Source of the DNA: Nonomuraea aridisoli
Lineage (GTDB): Bacteria; Actinomycetota; Actinomycetes; Streptosporangiales; Streptosporangiaceae
Assembly: GCF_003236395.1 (NCBI RefSeq)
Contig: NZ_POUD01000071.1
Location: 1 to 35,892 of the forward strand
Length of the DNA stretch: 35,892 nucleotides
Direction: 5' to 3'
In this document: positions 7,347-15,949 of the stretch, piece after piece
How positions within the stretch are numbered: position 1 is the stretch's first letter
Layout: the number at the start of each line of letters is the position of its first letter
The notes under the pieces: generated by a model
Seen by the model: only the letters and a program-made list of their open reading frames with translations
Told to the model about the DNA's origin: nothing
Databases searched by the model: none
Translations under genes and position numbers: made by a program

Positions 7347-8733
7347 CCGGCCTGCGGTTCAGGGCGCCGAACACGGCCGCGAACACCGCCGCCACGAGGC
7401 CCGCCGCCGCGGCGACGCCGAAGACCCACTGGTAGCCGCGCACGCCCGGCTGGGCGGCCAGGAGGGCGGCGATCACGGCGCCCGCCGTGCTGCCGCCCAC
7501 GATGCGCACGAGCGCGTTCACGCCCGCGGCCACGGCGGTCTTGGCCGGGTCCACGTGCTCGACCGCCATCGTGCCGAGCGCCGCGTAGCCGACGCCGAGG
7601 CCGACGCCCATGAGCGACGAGGCGACGTACAGGTGGGCCGGGCTGCTGTGGGCGAGGACGAGCCACAAACCGGCCAGCCCGGTCACCGCGGAGCCCACCG
7701 CCACCATGGACGACGCCGCGAACCTGCTCATGATCCGGCCCGCGAACAGTGAGATCACCAGCATGAACAGCGTGCTCGGGAGCAGGAAGAGCCCGACCTG
7801 CAGGGTCGTGGCGCCGAAGCCGTAGCCGGTGCCCGCGGGCACCTGGGCGAAGCCGGACACGCCGGTCATGATGGTGAAGAACGAGAAGCCGAGCAACATC
7901 GAGGCCACCGTCGCGCCGACCGTGCCCCGGTGCGTCAGCATCGACATCTCCACCAGCGGCTCGGCCACCCTGCGCTCGACCACGACCCAGACGGCCGCGA
8001 GCACCGCCGCCGCGGCGAACAGCCCGAGCACGCCCGGCGAGGTCCAGCCCCAGCTGCCGCCCTCGCTGATGGCCACCAGCAGCGCGACCAGCCAGCCGGT
8101 CATCAGGGCCGCGCCGAGCAGGTCGGGGCGGGCGGCGCCCTGCGGCGCGGAGCCGCGTACGAGGAAGGCCACGACGACGGCGGCCACCAGGGAGATCCCG
8201 GCGATGATCCAGAAGAGCAGGTGGTAGTCGCCGGCGGCCAGCCCGGCCAGGATCATCCCGCCCCCGCTCCCGAAGCCCATCGTCGCGCTGAGCACTCCGA
8301 TTCCGGTGGCGAGCTGGTTCCTCGGCACGGTCTCGCGCACCACCCCGATCGACAACGGCACCAGCGCGGCCACGGCCCCTTGGAGCACACGCGCCACGAT
8401 CAACCAGGTCAGCGAGGTCGCCAGGGCGGCCATCACGGAGCCGGCCACCAGGAGGGCGAGGGCCGCGAGGATCATGCGGCGTCTGCCGTACATGTCGCCG
8501 AAGCGCGACAACAAGGGCGTGGCCACCGCGCCGACCAGCAGGCTGAGCGTCAATGTCCAGGTCACGGCGGTGAGCGAGACGTTCAGCTCCCGCTGCAGCA
8601 CGGGAAGCAGCGGGACCACGGCGGTGTTCTGCAAGGCGGCGATGGACGCCGCGAAGGCCAGGGAGATCACTCCCGGCCAGGGATTTCTGGTAGGGGTCGT
8701 CTCGTTGGTCGTGGGTACGGCCACGGTCGCCAC
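7324..8733 (-). CDS. MFS drug-type exporter (DHA family)
   Basis: The 469-aa polytopic protein has the MFS motif A between TM2 and TM3 (GDMYGRRRM) and a TM4/5 region with ARVLQGAVAALVPLSIG. Some 12-14 hydrophobic segments are expected. Proton-coupled efflux of small molecules at the cytoplasmic membrane is the family role; the substrate cannot be read. The GTG start at 8733 is supported by AAAGGAG at 8740-8747 (minus). It is divergent from a MarR regulator across 74 bases containing a repeated operator-like element, a standard arrangement for a substrate-inducible efflux pump. Its 3' end overlaps the DUF742 gene by 23 bases. Confidence 0.9.
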   Translation of the reverse strand: MATVAVPTTNETTPTRNPWPGVISLAFAASIAALQNTAVVPLLPVLQRELNVSLTAVTWTLTLSLLVGAVATPLLSRFGDMYGRRRMILAALALLVAGSVMAALATSLTWLIVARVLQGAVAALVPLSIGVVRETVPRNQLATGIGVLSATMGFGSGGGMILAGLAAGDYHLLFWIIAGISLVAAVVVAFLVRGSAPQGAARPDLLGAALMTGWLVALLVAISEGGSWGWTSPGVLGLFAAAAVLAAVWVVVERRVAEPLVEMSMLTHRGTVGATVASMLLGFSFFTIMTGVSGFAQVPAGTGYGFGATTLQVGLFLLPSTLFMLVISLFAGRIMSRFAASSMVAVGSAVTGLAGLWLVLAHSSPAHLYVASSLMGVGLGVGYAALGTMAVEHVDPAKTAVAAGVNALVRIVGGSTAGAVIAALLAAQPGVRGYQWVFGVAAAAGLVAAVFAAVFGALNRRPVTAPSAR

Positions 8734-8750
8734 GTAGGGCTCCTTTTAGC

Positions 8751-8804
8751 TAACTTGGGTAAGTAACGAGACAGCATGATACATACGTAAGTTAGGTAAG
8801 CAAA
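8751..8804. promoter_or_regulatory. Two direct copies of a 17-bp operator-like element (probable MarR sites)
   Basis: TAACTTGGGTAAGTAAC at 8751-8767 and TAAGTTAGGTAAGCAAA at 8788-8804 match at 13 of 17 positions, with start-to-start spacing of 37 bases. The first copy has dyad symmetry (ACTT-N4-AAGT). One copy lies beside the MFS start and the other ends three bases before the MarR start, so one regulator could control both genes. The stretch is AT-richer than its surroundings. Confidence 0.6.
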
Positions 8805-8807
8805 TCC

Positions 8808-9269
8808 ATGGACGACGACCTCTACAGAACGGTGGCGGCCTTCCGCACCCTCGTGACCACGCTCAACCGCGCCAAGACCCACGAGCGGTTGACCGAGGCG
8901 GCGGGGGTCCGGCTGGACAAGCCCGATGTGCAGGTCCTCGTCCACTTGCTCGACGCCGGCGAGCCGCGCAGGATCGGCGCGATCGCCGAAGGGCTGCAGG
9001 TGGAGAGCCCGCACGTGACCCGGCACGTCGCCTCGCTGGAGCGGCGCGGCCTGGTCGAGCGGGTACGCGACCCCGACGACGGCCGAGCCTGGCGCATCGC
9101 GCTCACCGACGACGGTGCCGAGGCCGCCGCCCGGTGCCGCAAGGTGACGACGGACTGGTTCGAAGGAGCGCTGTCCGACTGGTCGGAGGCGGACATGGCC
9201 GAGCTGTCGCGGCTGATGGTGAAGCTCTCCGACGACCTGGGCGAGTTCCTGAGGACCCGCCTCAACTGA
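8808..9269 (+). CDS. MarR-family transcriptional regulator
   Basis: The 153-aa protein has the MarR winged helix: a scaffold PDVQVLVHLLDAGEPRRIGAIAEGL, recognition helix SPHVTRHVASLERRGLVERV, and the wing DPDDGRAWRIALTDDG, which contains the family's signature D-x-R pattern. N- and C-terminal helices would form the dimer interface. It probably represses itself and the divergent MFS exporter through the repeats at 8751-8804, releasing when a ligand binds. ATG 8808 has no good Shine-Dalgarno. The stop overlaps the convergent ATPase gene by 8 bases. Confidence 0.92.
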   Translation: MDDDLYRTVAAFRTLVTTLNRAKTHERLTEAAGVRLDKPDVQVLVHLLDAGEPRRIGAIAEGLQVESPHVTRHVASLERRGLVERVRDPDDGRAWRIALTDDGAEAAARCRKVTTDWFEGALSDWSEADMAELSRLMVKLSDDLGEFLRTRLN

Positions 9270-10152
9270 CCGGCGCGTCCTCCGCGCGGTGGCAGGCGAC
9301 GCGGCGGCCGCCGAGTTCCCTGAGCGGCGGCGGCTGCTCGCACACGGGCGCCGCGAGCGGGCAGCGCAGCCGGTACGGGCAGCCCGTCGTCGCCGGCACG
9401 GCCTCCGTGTGGCCCGTGCGGCCCGTGCGGCCACTGGCCTCCGGCGGTGGGCCGCCGAGCTTCGGCACGGCGTCGCGCAGCGCCCGCGTGTAGGGGTGGG
9501 CCGGCTTCGCCAGGAGGTCGCCCGTCGGGCCCGACTCGACCACCCGGCCGGCGAAGAGCACGTACGAGGTGCGGCAGAGGCGTTCCACGACGGCCAGGTT
9601 GTGCGTGATGAGCAGGCGCTCGGTGTCCAGGCCGGCCAGCAGGTCGAGGATCCTCGCCTGGACGGTGACGTCCAGGGCGCTGGTGGGCTCGTCCAGGATC
9701 AGCAGGCGCGGGCCGACGGCCAGGGCTCTGGCGATCACCACGCGCTGGCGCTGGCCGCCGGAGAGCTCGTGGGGCCTGCGGGCGGCCAGGGCGGGGTCGA
9801 GGCCGACCTGTTCGAGCAGCTCGGCCACGCGGTGCCGGGCGTGCCTGGGCAGGGCCTCGGCGACGGAACGGCCGACGCGCATGCGGGGGTCGAGGGACTC
9901 GGCCTGGAAGACCGGCTGAACGTCCTTCCTGAACGCCCTCAAGTCCGCTTTTTTCAGGGTTTGGTCGCCGTACCAGATATTTCCGGAGATGGGGGTGAGG
10001 AGGCCGAGGAACGCGCGCGCCAGGGTCGTCTTGCCCGAGCCGCTCTCCCCGATCAGCCCCACGCCGCCCTCGGTGATGTCGAGGCTCACGTCGTGGACGA
10101 CCGGGCGGCGGCCGTACCCGAGTGTCACCCCTTCGGCCCTCAGCAGGGTCAC
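9262..10152 (-). CDS. Peptide/nickel-type ABC importer ATPase, second subunit (DppF/OppF-like)
   Basis: GTG 10152 gives a 296-aa ATPase. It carries Walker A GESGSGKTT, Q-loop VFQ, signature LSGGQRQR, Walker B LLILDEPTSALD and an H-loop ITHN. After the nucleotide-binding domain comes the oligopeptide-importer C-terminal extension: AHPYTRAL followed by CPYRLRCPLA...VCEQ...VACH, four cysteines in the pattern often linked to an iron-sulfur site in these proteins. The GTG overlaps the stop of the preceding ATPase gene (GTGA, 10149-10152). It is the last gene of the seven-gene minus-strand catabolic/uptake operon. Confidence 0.92.
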   Translation of the reverse strand: MTLLRAEGVTLGYGRRPVVHDVSLDITEGGVGLIGESGSGKTTLARAFLGLLTPISGNIWYGDQTLKKADLRAFRKDVQPVFQAESLDPRMRVGRSVAEALPRHARHRVAELLEQVGLDPALAARRPHELSGGQRQRVVIARALAVGPRLLILDEPTSALDVTVQARILDLLAGLDTERLLITHNLAVVERLCRTSYVLFAGRVVESGPTGDLLAKPAHPYTRALRDAVPKLGGPPPEASGRTGRTGHTEAVPATTGCPYRLRCPLAAPVCEQPPPLRELGGRRVACHRAEDAPVS

Positions 10153-10886
10153 GGCAGCGCCTCCAGCAGCTCGCGGGTGTAGGGGTGGGCCGGCTCGGCC
10201 AGCACCCGCGCGGCCGGGCCCGACTCCACGACCGCGCCGTCCTTCATGACCAGCACCCGGTCGGCGATGGTCGAGACCAGGGCCAGGTCGTGCGAGACGA
10301 GCAGCAGCGCGAGGTCCCGCTCCGCGCGCAGCCGGCGCAGCACGCCGACCACCTCGGCCTGGACGGTCACGTCGAGCGCGCTGGTCGGCTCGTCGGCGAG
10401 GATCACCTCGGCGCCCAGGGCGATGGCCAGCGCGATGGCGAAGCGCTGGGCCTGGCCGCCGGAGACCTCGTGCGGGTAGCGGCGCAGGATCGCGGGGTCG
10501 AGCAGCACCGCCTCCATCGCCCGCGCCATGGCGGCCGCGCCGTCGTCGCGGCCGTGCAGCCGCAGCGCGCGGCGCATGAGGACGCCGAGGCGGGTGGCGG
10601 GGCTGAGCGCGGCCTGCGGCGACTGCAGCACCAGCGCCGCCCTGGCGCCCCTGATCGCGCGGAGCTCGCGCGGCGGGGCCGTCAGCACGTCCACCCCGCA
10701 GACCCTGATATGTCCGGACACGTCGGCGCCATCGGTGAGCCCGAGCAGCGCGAGCAGCGTCGTGGACTTGCCCGAGCCGCTCTCCCCCACGATCGCCACG
10801 CACTCCCCCGCGCCCACGTCCAGCTCGGGGACGTCGGCGACCGTCCGCCCGGCGTAGCACACCTTCAGGTCGCGTACCTCGATCAT
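10149..10886 (-). CDS. Peptide/nickel-type ABC importer ATPase, first subunit (DppD/OppD-like)
   Basis: The 245-aa ATPase has Walker A GESGSGKST (about residues 34-42), signature VSGGQAQR, Walker B VILADEPTSALD and H-loop VSHD. It ends right after AHPYTRELLEALP, so it lacks the Cys-containing C-terminal extension that its partner has; the usual length for DppD is ~320 aa. It should pair with the downstream ATPase to power the two permeases. Start ATG 10886 overlaps the permease stop (ATGA) and its own stop overlaps the next GTG, so translation is tightly coupled. Confidence 0.92.
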   Translation of the reverse strand: MIEVRDLKVCYAGRTVADVPELDVGAGECVAIVGESGSGKSTTLLALLGLTDGADVSGHIRVCGVDVLTAPPRELRAIRGARAALVLQSPQAALSPATRLGVLMRRALRLHGRDDGAAAMARAMEAVLLDPAILRRYPHEVSGGQAQRFAIALAIALGAEVILADEPTSALDVTVQAEVVGVLRRLRAERDLALLLVSHDLALVSTIADRVLVMKDGAVVESGPAARVLAEPAHPYTRELLEALP

Positions 10887-11734
10887 CTGACTCTCCGGGG
10901 GTCGAGCGCGCCGCGCAGTCCCTCACCGAGCACGTTGAACGCGAACGCGGTCAGCAGGATCGCCAGCCCGGGGAAGGCGACGACCCACCAGTTCGTGGTG
11001 AACAGAGTCTGTCCCTGCTGCACCATCAGCCCCCACTCCGCCGTCGGCTCCTGCGCCCCGAGCCCCAGGTACGACAGCGCCGCCGCGGTGAGGATGACCC
11101 CGCCCGCGTCGAGGGACAGCTGCACCAGGACGGGGGTGAGCGAGTTGGGCAGCACGTGCCGCAGGATGATCAGCGGCGCGGGCACGCCCAGGCAGCGGGC
11201 GGCGTCCACGTAGGGACGCGTCGCGATCGAGGCGGCCACCGAGGCCGACAGGCGGGTGTACCACGGCCACCAGGTCACCGCGATCGCCAGGATCACCGTG
11301 TTCACGCCCGGCTGGAGCACGACGGCCAGGGCCAGGGAGAGCAGCAGCGCGGGGAAGGCCAGGAAGACGTCCGTGACCCGCATGATCACGTCGCGCAGCC
11401 GGCCGCCCGCGTACCCGGCGACCACGCCCAGCGTCACCCCGGCCAGCGCCGAGACGGCCAGCACGGCCGCGGCGATGAACAACGAGGTGCGCCCGCCGTA
11501 CAGGATGCGGGTGAGCACGTCGCGGCCGACCTGGTCGGTCCCGAACCAGTGCTCGGCGCTCGGCGGGCGCAGCCGTTCCAGCGGCCTGACCTCGTCCAGC
11601 GGGTACGGCGCCAGCCACGGCGCGAGGACCGCGGCCAGCACGACCAGCACGATGAGCACCGCCCCGAACGCGGCGAACCGGTCGGGCAGCAGCCGGGGCA
11701 GGCTGCGGCGCAGCGGGGGCGCGTCGTGCGTCAT
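10883..11734 (-). CDS. ABC importer permease, DppC-like
   Basis: ATG 11734 gives a 283-aa permease with a cytoplasmic N-terminus, TM1 (about residues 22-44), the DppC motif HWFGTDQVGRDVLTRILYGGRTSL and the EAA-loop-like region with YVDAARCLGVP...LRHVLPNSLTPVLVQ. It ends with VLGEGLRGALDPR, typical of DppC/OppC. It forms the transmembrane channel together with the DppB-like permease. Start and stop both overlap neighbours by ATGA, marking a single coupled operon. Confidence 0.94.
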   Translation of the reverse strand: MTHDAPPLRRSLPRLLPDRFAAFGAVLIVLVVLAAVLAPWLAPYPLDEVRPLERLRPPSAEHWFGTDQVGRDVLTRILYGGRTSLFIAAAVLAVSALAGVTLGVVAGYAGGRLRDVIMRVTDVFLAFPALLLSLALAVVLQPGVNTVILAIAVTWWPWYTRLSASVAASIATRPYVDAARCLGVPAPLIILRHVLPNSLTPVLVQLSLDAGGVILTAAALSYLGLGAQEPTAEWGLMVQQGQTLFTTNWWVVAFPGLAILLTAFAFNVLGEGLRGALDPRRVR

Positions 11735-12747
11735 CGGACCCTCACCCTCGGGTCCACGAGCCCCTGCAGCAGGTCCACCACCAGATTGACCAGCACGTAC
11801 ACCAGCGCCACCAGCAGCGTGACGCCCGCGATGGCCGGCGTGTCCAGCGAGCGGATCGACTCGGCGGCGTAGCGGCCGAGGCCCGGCCAATTGAAGACCG
11901 CCTCGACGAGGAAGCCGTTGACGAGCGCGTACGCGAAGACGAGCGCGATCAGCGACAGGACGGGGTTCAGGGCCGGGCGCAGGGCGAATCTGGTCAGGAC
12001 GGACGTCTCGCCGAAGCCGAGCGCGCGTCCCATCCTGGCATGGTCCTGGCCCGCCTCCTCGATGAGCGCGGCCCTGGTCATCTGGGCGATGACGCCGGCC
12101 GGGTAGGCGGCCACGACCAGGGCCGGCAGCACCAGGTGGTGCAGGGTGCTGGTGAGGATGGGCCAGTTGCCGGTGATGAGGGCGTCGACGGCGGTGATGT
12201 TCGTCCAGAGGGTGAGTGGGCTCGTGGTGTCGAGCCGGGCGTCGTACTCCCCGGCGACGGGGAACCAGCCGAGGGCGCCGGCGAAGAGGGTCTGCAGGGC
12301 GAGGGCGAGCCAGAAGACGGGGACGGAGACGGCGAGCATGCTGCCGAGCCGTACCCCAAAGTCCGGAAATTTCGTCTTGTAGCGGGCGGCGAGCACCCCG
12401 AGCGGGATGCCCACCGCGATGGCCAGCAGCAGGGCCGCGCCGACCAGCTCCAGAGAGGCGGGGAAGGCGAGGGCCAGGTCGTCGCGCACCGGCTGCCTGG
12501 TCCGCAGGCTGATCCCCCAGTCGCCGGTGACCAGGTCGCGGACGTAGGCGAGCAGCTGTGCGGGCAGCGGGTCGTCCAGGCCGAACCGCTCGCGCGCCGC
12601 GGCGAGCTGCTCGGGCGTGGCCTTCGGCCCGGCGAACGCCACCGCCGGGTCGCCCGGGACCACCCGCATGACCGCGAACGTGAGCACCACCACGCCGGCC
12701 ACGACCAGGAGGGCCTGGCCGAGCCGGCGGGCAAGATGACGCAGCAC
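11731..12747 (-). CDS. ABC importer permease, DppB-like
   Basis: The 338-aa permease opens with MLRHLARRLGQALLVVAGVV, then VMRVVPGDPA, the DppB N-terminal signature, followed by five more hydrophobic segments. The EAA-like loop reads YARMGRALGFGETSVLTRFALRPALNP in outline. The start is GTG 12747, only three bases after the binding-protein stop. It pairs with the DppC-like subunit to import the solute caught by the lipoprotein encoded just upstream. Confidence 0.94.
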   Translation of the reverse strand: MLRHLARRLGQALLVVAGVVVLTFAVMRVVPGDPAVAFAGPKATPEQLAAARERFGLDDPLPAQLLAYVRDLVTGDWGISLRTRQPVRDDLALAFPASLELVGAALLLAIAVGIPLGVLAARYKTKFPDFGVRLGSMLAVSVPVFWLALALQTLFAGALGWFPVAGEYDARLDTTSPLTLWTNITAVDALITGNWPILTSTLHHLVLPALVVAAYPAGVIAQMTRAALIEEAGQDHARMGRALGFGETSVLTRFALRPALNPVLSLIALVFAYALVNGFLVEAVFNWPGLGRYAAESIRSLDTPAIAGVTLLVALVYVLVNLVVDLLQGLVDPRVRVR

Positions 12748-12750
12748 GAT

Positions 12751-14358
12751 CTAGCTTGCGAGGGTCAGGTCGTAGAAGAAGACCACGTTGGGATAGGCGG
12801 GGTTGTCCACATATCCCCTGACATTTGCCGATAGGGCGCGTTGGTACTTCTGCACGTACGGCACCGCGACCGCGGCCTGCTCCTCGATGATCTTCTTCTG
12901 CAGGTCCCGGTAGCCGTCCGAGGCCGCTGACTTGTCCGTGGCGGTCAGTTCGGGCAGCTTGTCGATGGCGGCGTCGATGTCGGCGTTCTTCAGGTACGAC
13001 AAGTTGAGCTGCGGCTCGTCCGTGCTCCTGAAGACGTTGAGGAACCACGAGTAGGCGTCCGGATAGTCCGGATACCAGTACATGACGAGAATGTCCTGCC
13101 CCTGCTTCTTGCCGAGGTCCCACTGGGCGGCCCAGGTCATGGGCCGCGCCTGCAGCGTGATGTTGAGCTGCTTCAGCGCCGAGCTCAGCAGGGTGACCAG
13201 CAGCTTCTGGTCGTCGTCGCCCTGGGCGTAGGTCAGGGAGAGGGTGAGCTCCGGGTTGTCCGGGCCGTACCCGGCCTCGGCCAGCAGCTCCTGCGCCCTG
13301 GCGAGGTCCTGCTTCGGCTCCATGCCGGGCGTGTGGCCGAGCAGGCCCTCCGGCACCAGGCCGCTGGCCTTCTGCGCCGAGCCCTCCAGCGCCGCCACCA
13401 GGCCGTCGTAGTCGATCGCCAGCTGCAGCGCCTGGCGCACCTTCGGGTCCCTGGTGGGGCCGTCGGCGGTGTTGAACAGCACCAGCAGGTTCTGGAACGA
13501 CGGCGACTCCGTGGTCTGCACGCCGTCGGTCGACTGGGCCTGCTGGAACAGCTGCGGGTTGAGCCGCTGGACGTAGTCGACCTCGCCGCGCTGCAGCAGC
13601 TGCCAGGCCGTGGTGATCTCGGGGGTGACGCGGAAGGCGACCTTCTTGTACTGCTCCGGCTTCCAGCCGCCCCAGTAGCCCTCGAACGCCTTCAGCGTCA
13701 GCTCGGTCTCCTTGCCCTTCTGCCAGGAGTCGATCGTGTACGGGCCGGTGCCGGCGGTGCTCTCGCCGTCCGCGTCCACCGCGTCCACGTCGTAGATCCA
13801 GGCGGCGTAGCCGGAGGAGGCGATCAGGTCGAGCGGGGCGGCGTACTTGAGGGTGAACTCCAGCGTGGCGGCGTCGACCGCCTCGATCTTGTCGACCGGG
13901 TCCCAGATGTAGGCGGCGCCGCCCTTCTTCTCGATCGTGCGCTCGATGGCCTTCTTGGCGGCCTCGGCGTCCATCGTGGCGCCCGAGTGGAACTTCACGC
14001 CCTGGCGGAGCTTGAACGTCCACGTCTTGCCGTCCTCCGAGGAGGTCCACTCGGTGGCGAGGCGAGGCTCGGCCTCCCTCGTCTCGGAGTTGTAGCGGGT
14101 CAGGCCCTCGTAGATGTTGGACAGGGCGACGATCTCGTTGGAGTACGAGGTCGCCGGGTCCCAGTCGGTGACCACGTCGAGGTTGGGCACGTAGACGAAC
14201 GTGCGGTCGTTGGCCTGCGCGGCCGCCGGGGTGCCGCCGCTCGCCTGCGGCTGGGGCGTCCCGCCGGCGCCGCGCACCTGTCCGCCCGCGCACGCGGACG
14301 CGGTCAGGGCGAGGACTCCGGCGACCCCGGCGACGAGCAGACGCTTGTGCCAGCGCAT
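12751..14358 (-). CDS. ABC transporter solute-binding lipoprotein, family 5
   Basis: The 535-aa lipoprotein has signal peptide MRWHKRLLVAGVAGVLALTA with lipobox ASAC (Cys about residue 23). The family 5 binding domain shows YSNEIVALSNIYEGL, PRLATEWTSSEDGKTWTFKL, GYAAWIYDVDA and LVMYWYPDYPDAYSWF. ATG 14358 follows GAAAGGAT at a suitable distance. Being in one operon with HyuA-like and DUF917 genes, its ligand is more likely a hydantoin-like or amide-containing small molecule than a generic peptide (inference). A paralogue without transporter genes lies at 3379-4956. Confidence 0.93.
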   Translation of the reverse strand: MRWHKRLLVAGVAGVLALTASACAGGQVRGAGGTPQPQASGGTPAAAQANDRTFVYVPNLDVVTDWDPATSYSNEIVALSNIYEGLTRYNSETREAEPRLATEWTSSEDGKTWTFKLRQGVKFHSGATMDAEAAKKAIERTIEKKGGAAYIWDPVDKIEAVDAATLEFTLKYAAPLDLIASSGYAAWIYDVDAVDADGESTAGTGPYTIDSWQKGKETELTLKAFEGYWGGWKPEQYKKVAFRVTPEITTAWQLLQRGEVDYVQRLNPQLFQQAQSTDGVQTTESPSFQNLLVLFNTADGPTRDPKVRQALQLAIDYDGLVAALEGSAQKASGLVPEGLLGHTPGMEPKQDLARAQELLAEAGYGPDNPELTLSLTYAQGDDDQKLLVTLLSSALKQLNITLQARPMTWAAQWDLGKKQGQDILVMYWYPDYPDAYSWFLNVFRSTDEPQLNLSYLKNADIDAAIDKLPELTATDKSAASDGYRDLQKKIIEEQAAVAVPYVQKYQRALSANVRGYVDNPAYPNVVFFYDLTLAS

Positions 14359-14380
14359 GGTGGGGGGATCCTTTCGCTGT

Positions 14381-15949
14381 TCACCGGGCGAGGGGACCGG
14401 CTGCTTTGACGTGTACGCGCACGGCGGGCTCGGACAGGTAGCTCAGCGGAACCTCGAGAAGGTCCACGACCTCGACGCCGGTGGGATCGGCTCCCGCCGC
14501 CACGGCTCGCGCCCTCGCCTCCTCTTTGGCTCGTTCGATGGCATCTGTCCTGGTTTCTCCTGCCGGCAAGATCGTATCGACTCTGCCGCTCGCGAGGGCG
14601 ATGGCGGCGCCGACGGCGTTGGCCACCTCGGCGTGCTCGGGGCGGATCACCCGGCTCGCGCCGGGGATGCGGGCGGGCAGCACGAACGCCCCTCCCCCGA
14701 CCACGACCAGCGGCCGGTCGGCCCTGCCGAGCGCCATCCGGTCCACGGCGTCGGCGATCATCTCGTCGGCCCTGGCGAGCGCGCTTTCCAGGACGTTTTG
14801 TGTCTCCGTGCCGGACAGGGCCTTCCGCAGGTTCTCCGGCCATCCTCCGGCGTCGCGCGGGAGGCGGCCCGCGGCCGTGGCGGCGTCGGTCAGCGTGGGG
14901 GTCGAACCGCCGAAGACCAGCGCCTCCTGCGCGATCCGGTAGCCGACCGAGTCCGGGCCGAGGCCGTTCGCCCGCGCCACGGTGCCGCCGCCGAGCGCGA
15001 TGGCCAGGATGTCCGGCATGCGGAAGTTGGTGAGCACGCCGCCGATCTCGACCGCCGCCGCGGACTCCCTCGGGAAACCACCGGTGAGCACGCCGAGGTC
15101 CGTGGAGGTGCCGCCCACGTCCACCACGATCGCGTCGTCCACACCCGACAGGTACGCCGCCCCGCGGAGCGAGTTGGCCGGGCCCGAGCCGATCGTGGAG
15201 ACCGGCAGGCGGGCGGCGTGCTCCAGCGTCATGAGCGTGCCGTCGTTCTGCGCCAGGTACGGCCGCGCGCCGAGGCCCCGCTCGGCCAGGGCGGTGACCA
15301 GGGCATCGGTCACGTGGGCGGCGACGCCGTACAGGGCGGCGTTGAGCACGGTGGCGTTCTCGCGTTCGAGCAGGCCGAGGGAGCCGATCTCGCGGCTGAC
15401 CGACACCGGCAGGCCGTACTCGGCGCGGACCAGTTCCTCGACCCGGCGTTCGTGCTCGTCGCTCGCCGGGCTGAACACGCCGGTGACGGCCACGGCGCCG
15501 GCCTCGACGCCGTCCAGCAAGCGGCGGACGGCGTCGAGGTCGAGCGGGGCGAGCTCGCGGCCGTCCACGTAGTGGCCGCCGGGCACGATCGCCTCGCCCG
15601 CCGAGACGGCCGCGCGCAGGTCGGCGGGCCAGTCGCTGAGCGGGGGCACCGAGGTGGTGGCGGGCGCGCCGAGCCGCAGCACGGCGACCCGGCCGAGGCC
15701 GCGCCGCTCCAGGATCGCGTTCGTGGCGTGCGTCGTGCCGAGCATCACCCGCCCGATCCGGCCCCGCACGTCCTGCTCGTCCTTTCCTTCGAGCTCTGTC
15801 AGGACGGCGTCGAGGGCGGCGCGCAGGCCGCCGGTCACGTCAGGGGTGGTCGGGCGCTTGGCCTTGGCGATCACCCGCCCCTCGCCGTCGAGCACCACCG
15901 CGTCGGTGTTGGTGCCGCCGACGTCGATCCCCAGCCGCAGGTCAGCCAT
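14381..15949 (-). CDS. Hydantoinase/oxoprolinase family protein (HyuA-like)
   Basis: The 522-aa protein starts with LGIDVGGTNTDAVVLD, the phosphate-binding motif of the actin-like ATPase fold in HyuA. It continues with LGTTHATNAILER, the second nucleotide site IVVDVGGTSTDLGVL and VVVGGGAFVLPARI near the C-terminus. The family performs ATP-dependent hydrolysis of cyclic amides such as hydantoins and 5-oxoproline. It is shorter than HyuA partners of HyuB (~690 aa), and no HyuB gene is present. The HyuA-short plus DUF917 pair is a recurring association. It overlaps the DUF917 stop by 8 bases. Confidence 0.9.
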   Translation of the reverse strand: MADLRLGIDVGGTNTDAVVLDGEGRVIAKAKRPTTPDVTGGLRAALDAVLTELEGKDEQDVRGRIGRVMLGTTHATNAILERRGLGRVAVLRLGAPATTSVPPLSDWPADLRAAVSAGEAIVPGGHYVDGRELAPLDLDAVRRLLDGVEAGAVAVTGVFSPASDEHERRVEELVRAEYGLPVSVSREIGSLGLLERENATVLNAALYGVAAHVTDALVTALAERGLGARPYLAQNDGTLMTLEHAARLPVSTIGSGPANSLRGAAYLSGVDDAIVVDVGGTSTDLGVLTGGFPRESAAAVEIGGVLTNFRMPDILAIALGGGTVARANGLGPDSVGYRIAQEALVFGGSTPTLTDAATAAGRLPRDAGGWPENLRKALSGTETQNVLESALARADEMIADAVDRMALGRADRPLVVVGGGAFVLPARIPGASRVIRPEHAEVANAVGAAIALASGRVDTILPAGETRTDAIERAKEEARARAVAAGADPTGVEVVDLLEVPLSYLSEPAVRVHVKAAGPLAR

